DNA of 64,000 nucleotides. It comes from Deltaproteobacteria bacterium UBA6106. GTDB taxonomy: Bacteria; Desulfobacterota; Syntrophorhabdia; Syntrophorhabdales; Syntrophorhabdaceae. Within the stretch, counting starts at the first letter, position 1, and each line of letters opens with the position of its first letter. Location of the stretch: assembly GCA_002428485.1 (NCBI GenBank), contig DIWM01000013.1, positions 1-64,000 of the forward strand, read 5' to 3'. The notes beneath the pieces are model-generated. The model was not told the DNA's origin. It did no database searches and worked only from the letters and a program-made list of their open reading frames with translations. Of this stretch, positions 50,722 to 60,082 are shown in pieces. Position numbers and translations under genes: made by a program.

Positions 50722-52446
50722 ATGGCTGGAACTATTTCCATGGTGGGCCTTTCGAGCGATATCGACTGGACCCAGATCATAACCGATACGATCGATTCAC
50801 AGAAGACCCTTGCCCTCGCTTCATACAATAACCGCAAGAGCGAATATGAGGCAAAACTGTCGGCATGGCAATCCTTCAATACCTATCTTTCCCTCATTAC
50901 AGGGCGCATCGATGCGAGCGAACTTGCCGAGGACGCCGGGTATCAACTCTATTCGACAAGCCTTTACTCGTCAGACTCATCTGTTGTCCCTGCGAATGTG
51001 TTGAGCGTATCCCTGGGCAGCGTGCAGGGGCCTGCCAATTATTTCCTTGAGGTCACTGCCCTCGCGAAGGCCGAAAAGATAGCGTCCGACGCGTTCTCTT
51101 CATACGACACCGCCCTCGGGTTTTCCGGGGATATCGTGGTGAACGGCGAGGCAGTGACCATAGAGGCAACGGATACGTTAATAAATGTGGCGAGCAGGAT
51201 CAACGATGCCTCCGCAGGCGTTACTGCATCGATACTCTTTATTTCTGATACAGAGTACCGCCTTATCCTTCAATCCGATGCCACGGGGACGGCCGGCATG
51301 TCCCTTAAAAACGGTTCAGGGTCTAATCTCCTGGAATCGCTGAACCTCCATACAGGCGCAGAACAACTCGCCCATGCCTCAGGGTCAGATGCGCTGAGCG
51401 ACCTCTATGCCGATACAACGACCGCTATCGGCACACTGATAGGACTGTCATCGCCCCAGAGCGGGACAGTGCGCATCAGGGGAACAGACGAGGTGTGGAC
51501 AGACGTTGCGATAGACCTTGCATCAGATTCCCTTGATGCAATAGTTACTGCAATCAATACTGCCGCACCGGCAGGCGTCACGGCATCGGCTGAGGAGGTA
51601 ACCGAGGACGGGGTCACCTCGTACAGGCTGAAGCTGACCAATGTGGATATCGGCGATCTTGAGGACGCGAGCAATATCCTTGAAACAGCCGGGATCCTTG
51701 CGGGGACAAGAAAAAATACCGTACAGGCCGGACAGGACGCCTCGCTGACCATCGACAGCATGTTCACCGTAAGCTCTGCCGGCAATACAGTCACCGGCGT
51801 GATAGAAGGCGTGACACTCAACCTCGCAGGCACCAACACAGACAGCCCAATTGAGCTGCGGATCACCCAGGATAACGCCCAGATAGCGGATAAATTCTCC
51901 CTCCTTGCAAGTGATATTAATTCTGCCCTCAATTTTATCAAAGACCAGAGCACATATGTGGAAGGAACGGACAAGGCGCTGAAGGGGGATATCAACCTTT
52001 CCCTTGTCAGAAACAACATCGCCTCGGCCATCTATACTGAAGTCAGCGGAAACACGACATATAAAACCCCGTCGGACCTTGGAATAAGCTTTCAGTCTGA
52101 TGGGACGATCTCTGTCAATACGACAACGCTTGCCAATGCGCTTTCGTCGGGCAGGACCGAGGCGATGAGCGTACTGAAGGCGATGAGCGATGCCCTCTAC
52201 GATACGCTTGATATGTATGTAGACCCCTATACCGGGACGCTTACCTCGATGAAGACCTCTATACAGGACAACATCACCAGGATCGATGCGAAGATAGCGG
52301 AGATCGAGGAGAGGTTCGAGCGCCAGCGCGCCGTTCTCGAAAAAAGATACGCTGCCCTGGAAGTCCTTATATCGAGCTCGAATATGACGAAGAACTGGCT
52401 CACGCAACAGATCAATTACATGACCAATGCGAACAGCGGAAGCTGA
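50722..52446 (+). CDS. fliD: Flagellar filament cap protein FliD
   Basis: Filament cap (HAP2) that folds incoming flagellin. The 574 residues have the FliD N-terminal domain (VGLSSDIDWTQIITDTIDSQ; YNNRKSEYEAKLSAWQSFNT), a variable centre and the C-terminal domain with the coiled end (RIDAKIAEIEERFERQRAVL; LTQQINYMTNANSGS). Confidence 0.95.
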   Translation: MAGTISMVGLSSDIDWTQIITDTIDSQKTLALASYNNRKSEYEAKLSAWQSFNTYLSLITGRIDASELAEDAGYQLYSTSLYSSDSSVVPANVLSVSLGSVQGPANYFLEVTALAKAEKIASDAFSSYDTALGFSGDIVVNGEAVTIEATDTLINVASRINDASAGVTASILFISDTEYRLILQSDATGTAGMSLKNGSGSNLLESLNLHTGAEQLAHASGSDALSDLYADTTTAIGTLIGLSSPQSGTVRIRGTDEVWTDVAIDLASDSLDAIVTAINTAAPAGVTASAEEVTEDGVTSYRLKLTNVDIGDLEDASNILETAGILAGTRKNTVQAGQDASLTIDSMFTVSSAGNTVTGVIEGVTLNLAGTNTDSPIELRITQDNAQIADKFSLLASDINSALNFIKDQSTYVEGTDKALKGDINLSLVRNNIASAIYTEVSGNTTYKTPSDLGISFQSDGTISVNTTTLANALSSGRTEAMSVLKAMSDALYDTLDMYVDPYTGTLTSMKTSIQDNITRIDAKIAEIEERFERQRAVLEKRYAALEVLISSSNMTKNWLTQQINYMTNANSGS

Positions 52447-52451
52447 ACGTA

Positions 52452-52895
52452 ATGAGGGTGAAGGTGAAAGGATATAGCGCCTATGCCGATGCGAATGCCA
52501 TCGTAGATGACGAAGACAAAGGGAAGCTGCTCATAAAGGTATTTCAGGCGATCCTGGCTAAACTGGACCTTGTGAAGCAATATATTGAACGCAGGGAATA
52601 CGAAAAAAAATATGAAGAGCTCTCCAGGGTCATCACCGCCATCGAGGTTCTTAACAGCTCGCTCGACATGTCCTACGGGGAGATACCTCATAACCTCTCC
52701 CTTGTCTACGAGTATCTGATGAAAAGACTGAGGGAGGTCCACAGAAGCCCCGACGCGAAGTCCATCGCGGAATGCAGGAAGATCCTCTCCGAAATATCCG
52801 ACGGGTTTATTGCCGCCTATGAGTCTGAGAAGAAAAAATCATTATCGGGCAACATCCCGCAAGGTTTCTCCCCACAAAAGAATTCCTGGGTATAA
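52452..52895 (+). CDS. fliS: Flagellin export chaperone FliS
   Basis: Binds the C-terminus of flagellin and prevents early assembly. Helical 147-residue protein with the FliS pattern (YADANAIVDDEDKGKLLIKV; YIERREYEKKYEELSRVITA; LNSSLDMSYGEIPHNLSLVY). Five bases after fliD. Last recognisable flagellar gene of the window. Confidence 0.93.
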   Translation: MRVKVKGYSAYADANAIVDDEDKGKLLIKVFQAILAKLDLVKQYIERREYEKKYEELSRVITAIEVLNSSLDMSYGEIPHNLSLVYEYLMKRLREVHRSPDAKSIAECRKILSEISDGFIAAYESEKKKSLSGNIPQGFSPQKNSWV

Positions 52896-52909
52896 TATTT
52901 GCATTAAAA

Positions 52910-52937
52910 CCCTGTATGGACCAACCCGCATACAGGG
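52910..52937 (+). terminator. Hairpin after fliS
   Basis: CCCTGTATG (52910-52918) pairs perfectly with CATACAGGG (52929-52937) over a 10-base loop. The missing U-tract makes it a possible Rho-dependent or weak terminator. The remaining 170 bp before the sugar cluster show no gene; a weak TTGAAT/TATTTA pair is visible near 53026-53053 but is not convincing. Confidence 0.5.
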
Positions 52938-53109
52938 GTGCAAACACGAGCTGTCATCTTCAAAAGATTAAGAAAAATCCCCGCCTCTGCCCTGATGCGC
53001 CCTTCTCGTCGCAGGCTGCAATATTGAATTACTATTATATTCAGCTATTTAAGCAAAGCGATTTCCGCTTCAAGGGGAACCTGATCAGCAGGCAGGAGGC
53101 TGCTCATAG

Positions 53110-53595
53110 ATGCCGATAGCGCCGGACGTAAAGCTTGGCTCAGGGGTGAAGGTACACCACCCTGAGCTCGTCAACCTCTACGGGTGTCAAATTGGTGACT
53201 TTACCAAAATAGGCGCCTTCGTGGAAATACAGAAGAATTCCATTATAGGTAATACATGCAAGATATCGTCCCACACCTTTATCTGCGAAGGCGTCACTGT
53301 CGAGGATGAGGTGTTTGTGGGGCATGGGGTTATGTTTATCAACGACCGCTACCCGCGCGCATCAAACGGCGGAACGCTGCAGACAGAGGAAGACTGGGCG
53401 GTCGTGTCCACAAAGATAAAGCGCGGGGCATCAATAGGGAGCGGCGCAATCATCATGTGCGGGGTAACCGTAGGCGAATATGCGATGGTCGGTGCGGGCG
53501 CGGTGGTGACGGGGGACGTCCCTGACCATGCCATTGTAGTCGGTGTGCCTTTCAGAGTTACAGGAGATATACGTGAAAAGGAGGAGATGAAATGA
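53110..53595 (+). CDS. Hexapeptide-repeat N-acetyltransferase (WbpD/WlbB-like)
   Basis: Left-handed beta-helix acetyltransferase, 161 residues, with hexapeptide rungs from about 8 to 145 (VKLGSGVKVHHPELVNLYGC; IGAFVEIQKNSIIGNTCKIS; IGSGAIIMCGVTVGEYAMVG). Together with the next two genes it forms the set that dehydrogenates, aminates and acetylates C3 of a nucleotide sugar, as in the Pseudomonas WbpB-WbpE-WbpD route. Overlaps the dehydrogenase by four bases. The sugar product is an inference. First gene of the glycan island. Confidence 0.88.
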   Translation: MPIAPDVKLGSGVKVHHPELVNLYGCQIGDFTKIGAFVEIQKNSIIGNTCKISSHTFICEGVTVEDEVFVGHGVMFINDRYPRASNGGTLQTEEDWAVVSTKIKRGASIGSGAIIMCGVTVGEYAMVGAGAVVTGDVPDHAIVVGVPFRVTGDIREKEEMK

Positions 53596-54620
53596 TCGGT
53601 ATAGGAGTGGTCGGTTTTGGCTACTGGGGGCCGAATTTAGTGAGAAATTTCTCAGAACTGCAAAAATCGAAGGTCCTGGCTATCTGCGATGCCCGCCCGG
53701 ATAGATTGAAAAGCGCCCAGTTGCGCTATCCGGGCGTAGAGACGACGAATGATTTCAGGGAGCTTATGGACCACAGAGGAATAGACGCGATAGCAATTGC
53801 AACGCCTGTATCGTCCCATTACGAGCTCGCGATGGAATCATTGAAGGCCGGTAAACACGTCCTTGTTGAAAAGCCCCTTACCATGACATCCGAGCAGGGT
53901 ATCCGGTTGATCGATGAGGCAGAAAGGCGAAACCTTACCCTTATGGTAGACCATACATTTCTCTATACCGGCGCTGTTCGCAAGATCAAGGACCTTGTCG
54001 ACAGCAATGGCGTCGGAGAGGTCTATTACTACGATTCGGTGAGGGTCAACCTTGGCCTGTTCCAGCACGATGTAAATGTGATATGGGACCTCGCAGTCCA
54101 CGACCTGTCTATCATGGATTATGTGCTGGGAATGGAGCCTGTCGCGGTATCTGCAACGGGAATAAGCCACGTCCCGGGGAAGCCGGAAGATATTGCCTAC
54201 CTTACGCTTTTCTTTGACAGCAGCGTAATTGCACACATCCACGTCAATTGGCTGGCCCCTGTAAAGGTTCGCAGCACCCTGATAGGCGGAGACAGGAAGA
54301 TGATCGTCTATGATGACCTTGAGCCAAGCGAGAAGATAAAGATCTACGATAAAGGAATCACCCTCGGAAATAACGGAGAAGGGATCTACAAAGAGATGAT
54401 AGGCTACCGGACGGGCGATATGTGGGCGCCAAAGCTTGATGCTACGGAGGCGCTGAAGCTGGAGGCAGCCCATTTTCTCCAGTGCATCGAGGAGAAAAAG
54501 AAACCCGTAACAGACGGTGCGGCAGGGCTGAGGATCGTGAGGATACTCGAGGCGGCCACGGAATCGATGAAGGAGCACGGCCGTCCCCTTGAGCTCTATA
54601 AAGGAAGGGTAGCCGCATGA
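53592..54620 (+). CDS. Gfo/Idh/MocA-family nucleotide-sugar dehydrogenase (WbpB/WlbA-like)
   Basis: NAD(P)-dependent oxidoreductase, 342 residues. N-terminal Rossmann fold (GVVGFGYWGPNLVRNFSELQ) and the EKPLTM motif with the conserved Lys at about 94, followed by a C-terminal beta-sheet domain. Predicted to oxidise the 3-hydroxyl of a UDP- or dTDP-sugar to give the keto group that the downstream aminotransferase uses. Overlaps both neighbours by four bases. Confidence 0.88.
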   Translation: MIGIGVVGFGYWGPNLVRNFSELQKSKVLAICDARPDRLKSAQLRYPGVETTNDFRELMDHRGIDAIAIATPVSSHYELAMESLKAGKHVLVEKPLTMTSEQGIRLIDEAERRNLTLMVDHTFLYTGAVRKIKDLVDSNGVGEVYYYDSVRVNLGLFQHDVNVIWDLAVHDLSIMDYVLGMEPVAVSATGISHVPGKPEDIAYLTLFFDSSVIAHIHVNWLAPVKVRSTLIGGDRKMIVYDDLEPSEKIKIYDKGITLGNNGEGIYKEMIGYRTGDMWAPKLDATEALKLEAAHFLQCIEEKKKPVTDGAAGLRIVRILEAATESMKEHGRPLELYKGRVAA

Positions 54621-55723
54621 TACCTTTTGTCGATCTGAAAACCCAGTACGGCTCAATAAAAGATGAGATCAACGAAGCGGTCCTGAGAACGCTCGACAGC
54701 GGCCAGTTTGTCCTGGGAAGCGAGGTTGCAGCATTTGAAAAGGAGTTTGCCGCATTTTGCGGGACGAAGCACGCTGTTGCTGTTAACTCAGGAACGAGCG
54801 CACTCCACCTGGCGCTACTCGCGGCCGGCATAGGGCCGGGCGATGAGGTGATCACCGTTTCGTTCACGTTCGTGGCAACGGCGGCGGCAGTCCTGTACAC
54901 GGGTGCTGCGCCGGTGTTCGTCGATATTGATCCGTTGTCCTATACGATGGACGCAAGCGGGATAGAACAAAAGATCACAAAGAGGACAAAGGCGATCCTG
55001 CCGGTCCACATCCACGGCCAGCCGGCAGATATGGCCCCGATCCTGGCTGTCGCAAAAAGGCACGGCCTCATTGTGATCGAGGATGCTGCACAGGCACACG
55101 GGGCAGAATATAAAGGAAAAAGGGCAGGCGGGATTGGCGATATGGGCTGTTTCAGCTTTTATCCCGGCAAGAACCTCGGGGCTTACGGAGAAGGCGGTAT
55201 TGTTGTAACGGACAACCCCGCCCACGACCGCACGATCAGGATGCTTCGCGATTGGGGGCAGGCCGAGAAGTACCACCACGTGCTGAGGGGGTTCAACTAC
55301 CGCATGGAAGGGATACAGGGTGCAATACTACGGGTCAAACTGAGATATCTTGAAAAATGGACGGCACTGCGAAAAGAACACGCCGCAAGGTATGGACGGC
55401 TGCTTGCCGGGACCGGGGTAGGGACGCCGGCAGCGGCTCCTTCCACAGAGCATGTATACCATGTTTATGCAATAAGATCAGCAGACAGGGATGTCCTGCA
55501 GAAGCACCTTCAGGAAAATCAGGTGCAGACAAATATCCATTACCCGATACCGGTGCACCTGCAGGAGGCCTATAGGATCAACGGATACCGCGAAGGCGAC
55601 CTGCCGGTGACGGAGCTGGTTGCGCGGGAAACGCTGTCTTTGCCGATGTATCCTGAACTGTCCCCTGAACAGCAGGCGTTCGTAGCGGAAAAGATCATCT
55701 CATTTCAAAAGGGCGGCAAATAA
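54617..55723 (+). CDS. DegT/DnrJ/EryC1 aminotransferase (WbpE/WlbC-like)
   Basis: PLP-dependent sugar aminotransferase, 368 residues. NSGTSALHLAL (about 57-67), the PLP-contact EDAAQAHGAEYKGK and the Schiff-base Lys, K185, in FSFYPGKNLGAYGEGG. It should aminate the 3-keto sugar from the dehydrogenase just upstream. TAATG-type junction with the methyltransferase that follows. Confidence 0.93.
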   Translation: MIPFVDLKTQYGSIKDEINEAVLRTLDSGQFVLGSEVAAFEKEFAAFCGTKHAVAVNSGTSALHLALLAAGIGPGDEVITVSFTFVATAAAVLYTGAAPVFVDIDPLSYTMDASGIEQKITKRTKAILPVHIHGQPADMAPILAVAKRHGLIVIEDAAQAHGAEYKGKRAGGIGDMGCFSFYPGKNLGAYGEGGIVVTDNPAHDRTIRMLRDWGQAEKYHHVLRGFNYRMEGIQGAILRVKLRYLEKWTALRKEHAARYGRLLAGTGVGTPAAAPSTEHVYHVYAIRSADRDVLQKHLQENQVQTNIHYPIPVHLQEAYRINGYREGDLPVTELVARETLSLPMYPELSPEQQAFVAEKIISFQKGGK

Positions 55724-56490
55724 TGCAGCAGGGATTGCCGGAAAAAAAGATCAAACAGTTCTGGGAGGGGCGGGCGCAGGAGGGAAGAGGGGACAACGAA
55801 ATTACCCACAGGGATATCTGGCAGCGGTGGCTTGAGATCGAATACATCAAGGCCTTTCTGAACAAGAGGGCAAGGGTGATAGATATCGGCTGCGGCAACG
55901 GGTATACGACAGGCCTGATAGCACCTCTTGTAAAAGAGGCTACAGGCATTGACTACAGCGATGCCATGATCGCGAGGGCCAGGCATACATCTCCCGGAAT
56001 TGTCTTCGGGGTACTGGATGTCGCAAATCTTAAGCCTTCTGACTATGGTATATTCGACATAGCGATCTCGGAGCGCTGCCTTATCAACCTTACGAGCTGG
56101 AAGGACCAGAGAAAGGCCATAGGGAATATTGCTTCGGTAATAAAAAAAGGAGGGCTTTTCCTTTTTATCGAGGGGTCTCAAGACGGCAGAGGCCGCTTAA
56201 ACGCGATGAGAGAGTCCGTTGGCCTCAAAGCGATGCCCCCCGTGTGGCACAATATCGATTTCGAAGAAAAAAGGCTTCTGGCATATTTGAAAAAGTTCTT
56301 CACAATCGAAAAGAGGCTGCATTTTGGCATCTATGATTTTATCGCACGGGTGGCCCACCCACTGCTTGTTTCGCCGGAAGAACCGAAGTATGAGGCGAAG
56401 ATAAACGAGATCGCCGCAAGGATGGCATTACAGAGACAGGACTGCCGGGATATCAGCAGGACGATATTCCTGGCCCTGAAAAAGAAATAA
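55723..56490 (+). CDS. Class I SAM-dependent methyltransferase
   Basis: 255 residues with the SAM-binding motif I (VIDIGCGNGYTTGLIAPLVK at about 45-64) and GIDYSDAMI. The acceptor is unknown; because it lies between the aminosugar genes and an epimerase, a sugar or glycan methyl group is likely. A final region of about 60 residues has no clear motif. Confidence 0.88.
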   Translation: MQQGLPEKKIKQFWEGRAQEGRGDNEITHRDIWQRWLEIEYIKAFLNKRARVIDIGCGNGYTTGLIAPLVKEATGIDYSDAMIARARHTSPGIVFGVLDVANLKPSDYGIFDIAISERCLINLTSWKDQRKAIGNIASVIKKGGLFLFIEGSQDGRGRLNAMRESVGLKAMPPVWHNIDFEEKRLLAYLKKFFTIEKRLHFGIYDFIARVAHPLLVSPEEPKYEAKINEIAARMALQRQDCRDISRTIFLALKKK

Positions 56491-56506
56491 CAATGGAGGA
56501 GAATGC

Positions 56507-57496
56507 ATGAAGCGAGGGAAGCGTTTTCTGATAACAGGGGGAGCAGGTCTGATCGGTTCTCACATTGCAGATATGTTGATACAGGAAAAGAGGTATTTTA
56601 ACTGCCAGGAAATTGTGGTCTTCGATAATTTTGTAAGGGGCAGGCATGAAAACCTTGAATGGGCCATTGCCAACGGTCCTGTTACCATCATAGAAGGTGA
56701 TATCAGGGACAGTGGACACCTGATAAGGGCAATGAAGGGCATAGATGTTGTATTTCACCAGGCCGCGATCCGTATTACCCAGTGCGCAGAGGATCCGCGG
56801 CTGGCCCTGGAGGTTATGGCAGACGGCACTTTCAATGTCCTTGAGGCTGCCGTGATGACAGGGGTAAAGAAGGTGGTAGCCGCATCCTCGGCGTCGATAT
56901 ACGGGCTCGCGGAGACATTTCCCACCGGCGAAGAACATCATCCTTATAACAACAGGACGCTATACGGGGCTGCCAAGGCATTTAACGAGGGGCTTCTCAG
57001 AAGCTTCCATGAGATGTATGGCCTCAACTATGTGGGCCTTCGTTACTTCAATGTGTACGGGCCGAGGATGGACGTGTTCGGCGTCTATACTGAGGTGCTG
57101 ATACGGTGGATGGAGCGGATCGCGTCCGGCATGCCGCCAATTATCCTCGGAGATGGCTTGCAGACGATGGATTTTGTATACGTGGAAGATGTTGCGCGGG
57201 CCAACATCCTTGCGGCGAAGAGCGCTGCAACAGACCGGTTCTTCAATGTCGCCAGCGGCGTTGAAACGAGCCTCAACGAGCTTGCCGGGACGCTCCTTGA
57301 TGTAATGGGTTCCCCGATGAAGCCGGAATACGGCCCAGAGAGAAAGGTCAACCCTGTGTCGAGAAGGCTTGCCGATATCAGCAAGGCGCGGGAGATGCTC
57401 GGATATGAGCCGCAGGTACATCTGCGCGACGGCCTGGTTCAGCTCGTAGGCTGGTGGCAGCGAGAGACATCAAAGAAGGAAGGGGCGGTTTCGTAA
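56507..57496 (+). CDS. NAD-dependent sugar epimerase/dehydratase (extended SDR)
   Basis: 329 residues with Rossmann motif GGAGLIGSHIA near the N-terminus, Ser in AASSASIYG and the catalytic YGAAK (Tyr-x3-Lys). FYRYFNVYGPR-like segment (LRYFNVYGPRMDVFG) is typical of UDP-sugar 4-epimerases and decarboxylases. Exact substrate cannot be read from sequence. GGAG ribosome site upstream. Confidence 0.9.
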   Translation: MKRGKRFLITGGAGLIGSHIADMLIQEKRYFNCQEIVVFDNFVRGRHENLEWAIANGPVTIIEGDIRDSGHLIRAMKGIDVVFHQAAIRITQCAEDPRLALEVMADGTFNVLEAAVMTGVKKVVAASSASIYGLAETFPTGEEHHPYNNRTLYGAAKAFNEGLLRSFHEMYGLNYVGLRYFNVYGPRMDVFGVYTEVLIRWMERIASGMPPIILGDGLQTMDFVYVEDVARANILAAKSAATDRFFNVASGVETSLNELAGTLLDVMGSPMKPEYGPERKVNPVSRRLADISKAREMLGYEPQVHLRDGLVQLVGWWQRETSKKEGAVS

Positions 57497-57497
57497 G

Positions 57498-58844
57498 GTG
57501 AACGTTGCTTTGATTAACCCGCCCAGCGGCTCGGTCTATTCCAGGTTTCAGAGGGCCGTTATAAAGCGCCTTCCGCTTGGGCTCTCCTATGTCGCGGCGT
57601 ATCTTGCCGGGAACGGACATTCCGTGAATGTGGTGGACGCCGAGGCGCTCGATCTGACACCGGATGAGGCGGTCTCGGCCGCCCTTAAGACAGAACCGGA
57701 GATGGTGGGCGTCACGGCAACGACCCCGATAATACACAGTGCCCTGCACATCCTGAGCGAGATAAAGGCGAGCAGCAAAAAGGTCCATACGATGCTCGGA
57801 GGTCCTCACGCAAGCGCGATGTACGAAGAGACGCTCAGGACGGGAAGGGGGTATCTGGATTACGTCATATTCGGCGAAGGGGAGAAGAGCGCACTTGACG
57901 TGGTGAGTGCAATAGAACAAGACGGCCCCTGCCGGTGCGCGATAGACGGCGCCGCATTCCTTGATGGCGAAGGGAAGGTTGTCATGGGGAAGGATCGTCC
58001 CTTTGAAGAAGACCTCGATGCTTTCCCGATGCCTGCGAGGTCGCTGTTCCCCATGGAGCGATACCTTGACAAGACAAAGTTCGGAGAAGAGCCCTATACG
58101 CTTGTAACGACAAGCAGGGGATGCCCTTACTCATGCACGTTCTGTGGTTCACAGACGACGTGGAAGAGAACAACAAGGTTTCGCTCGCCCGGGAATGTTA
58201 TTGCAGAGATCCGTGAATGCGTCGAGCAATACGGGGTAAGGAACTTTTTATTTGTCGATGATACGTTCACGCTTCGCAGGAAAAGGACGATCGATATATG
58301 CCGCATGATCAGCGAACTGCCCTACAAGGTGCGGATCTTCTGCTCTTCGAGGGCCAACACGATCTCCGAGGACCGCCTTGACTGGCTTAAAAAGGCAGGA
58401 TGCTACTGCCTTTCCTTTGGACTTGAATCAGGGAACGATGCTGTCCTCGGAAGGATGCAGAAGGGAATAACGATCGACGAGATCAGAAAGGCGATCGCCA
58501 TGACAAAGAGGGCAGGCATAGCGGCGCACGGCAGCTTCATCATTGGATACGACGGCGAGACAGAGGAGACGATAGATGAAACGATCAGATTCTCCATAGA
58601 CCTTGACCTTGACCAGGTTCAATACTCCATCCTGGTCCCTTTCCCCGGGACGGAATGCTTTACTATTGCATCAGAGAGAAAGGCATTCCGCTTTCCCCCC
58701 GATGATTTCACCTCCTTCTATTGGTACTACTCAGTACCTGCAAACCTCACGCATGTAAGCGATGAAAGGTTGCTGAAGCTGCAGAAAGAGGCCTACGAAC
58801 GCTGGAACGCTTCAAAGAACGGGCACGGAGGGCGAGCACATTGA
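57498..58844 (+). CDS. B12-binding-domain radical SAM enzyme
   Basis: 448 residues. N-terminal cobalamin-binding-like domain (NPPSGSVYSRF; SYVAAYLAGNGHSVNVVDAE; GGPHASAM). Radical SAM cluster motif C209-x3-C213-x2-C216 in SRGCPYSCTFCGS. TIM-barrel C-terminal part. Such enzymes methylate or rearrange unactivated carbons. In this operon a sugar or glycan substrate is likely, but not proven. GTG start one base after the epimerase stop; four-base overlap with the next gene. Confidence 0.88.
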   Translation: MNVALINPPSGSVYSRFQRAVIKRLPLGLSYVAAYLAGNGHSVNVVDAEALDLTPDEAVSAALKTEPEMVGVTATTPIIHSALHILSEIKASSKKVHTMLGGPHASAMYEETLRTGRGYLDYVIFGEGEKSALDVVSAIEQDGPCRCAIDGAAFLDGEGKVVMGKDRPFEEDLDAFPMPARSLFPMERYLDKTKFGEEPYTLVTTSRGCPYSCTFCGSQTTWKRTTRFRSPGNVIAEIRECVEQYGVRNFLFVDDTFTLRRKRTIDICRMISELPYKVRIFCSSRANTISEDRLDWLKKAGCYCLSFGLESGNDAVLGRMQKGITIDEIRKAIAMTKRAGIAAHGSFIIGYDGETEETIDETIRFSIDLDLDQVQYSILVPFPGTECFTIASERKAFRFPPDDFTSFYWYYSVPANLTHVSDERLLKLQKEAYERWNASKNGHGGRAH

Positions 58845-60082
58845 TCCCGATCACAAAGCCTTTCCTGTCCGAAGAGGAAGCAAAAGCAGCACACGACGCC
58901 GTGCTTTCCGGGTGGGTCACACAGGGGCCGAAGGTAAAGGAATTTGAAGATGCCTTTGCACGGTATGTGGGGACAGACCATGCCTGCGCAGTGTCGAACT
59001 GTACCGCAGCTCTGCATGTTGCGCTCCTGGCTATTGGCGTAGAACCCGGGGATGTCGTTATAACGGTGAGCCACTCTTTCATTGCCACAGCAAACGTGGT
59101 TCGTCACTGCTTCGCAGAGCCTGTTTTCATCGATATCGATCCCCGGACATTCAACATGGATCCCGGCGAACTGGAGAGATGCCTGTCGGAAGACTGCGAG
59201 ATGCGCAGCGGGGAGCATTACTACCGATATGCCGACGTGCCGGCAACGGGCAATTCGCCAAAAGGGAAACGCGCCGGCAGGGTGGCTGCAATACTTACCG
59301 TCCATCAGGTAGGCATGCCCTGTGATATAGCGAGAATTAACGACATTGCACAAAGGTTTCATGTCAGGGTGGTAGAAGATGCGGCGTGCGCCATAGGCAG
59401 CGAGATCTCTTTTGATGGCGCGAAAAGCTGGGAGAAGATAGGCAGGCCCCATGGCGATATTGCCTGCTTCAGCTTTCACCCGAGGAAGATTGTCACCACC
59501 GGTGAGGGCGGGATGATCACGACAAGGGACCCTGAACTGGATGCGAAGTTCAGGCTCCTCAGACATCATGGAATGACCGTCTCCGACGCTGCCCGCCACA
59601 GTGCAGGCAGCGTAATATTCGAAGAGTACGCGATGACCGCCTTTAACTACCGCATGACCGACATACAGGCAGCCATAGGGATCGAACAGCTCAAGAAACT
59701 TGACGGGATCATCGACGAACGCCGGAGGCTTGCGAAAGAATATAACAGGGAGCTGGGGCAGATCGAAGGATTTGTGATCCCTGTGGACAGCGAATATACG
59801 AAGACGAACCGGCAGAGTTATCCGCTCCGGATATCAGGGATCGGCGCAGACGAACAGGTGTCATTCATGCAAATGCTGCTCGAGAAAGGCATATCAACGC
59901 GGAGAGGCATAATGAATTCTCACCAGGAGCTCCCTTACAGGTATGTGGAATGGAAGCTTCCCGAGAGCGAAGAGGCGCGCGACTCTGTTGTATTGCTGCC
60001 TTTGTATAAAGGTCTTGGCAAAGACGAACAGGAACACATAATAAGAACAATAAAAGAGTGGGAAAGAAACCGTGGAAAATGA
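58841..60082 (+). CDS. DegT/DnrJ/EryC1 aminotransferase with insertion
   Basis: Second PLP sugar aminotransferase of the island, 413 residues. NCTAALHVALLAIG, EDAACAIG and Schiff-base K216 (FSFHPRKIVTTGEGG) are intact. It is about 45 residues longer than the first copy, partly due to an insertion at about 117-146. The TTG start follows GGAGGGCGAG and overlaps the radical SAM gene by four bases. It is not a close duplicate of the first, so a different keto-sugar is likely. Confidence 0.9.
   Translation: MIPITKPFLSEEEAKAAHDAVLSGWVTQGPKVKEFEDAFARYVGTDHACAVSNCTAALHVALLAIGVEPGDVVITVSHSFIATANVVRHCFAEPVFIDIDPRTFNMDPGELERCLSEDCEMRSGEHYYRYADVPATGNSPKGKRAGRVAAILTVHQVGMPCDIARINDIAQRFHVRVVEDAACAIGSEISFDGAKSWEKIGRPHGDIACFSFHPRKIVTTGEGGMITTRDPELDAKFRLLRHHGMTVSDAARHSAGSVIFEEYAMTAFNYRMTDIQAAIGIEQLKKLDGIIDERRRLAKEYNRELGQIEGFVIPVDSEYTKTNRQSYPLRISGIGADEQVSFMQMLLEKGISTRRGIMNSHQELPYRYVEWKLPESEEARDSVVLLPLYKGLGKDEQEHIIRTIKEWERNRGK

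Noticed and set aside
52916..53119. 67-residue open frame between fliS and the sugar cluster
   Set aside because: No ribosome site, starts inside a hairpin, and composition does not resemble a protein; overlaps the start of the acetyltransferase.
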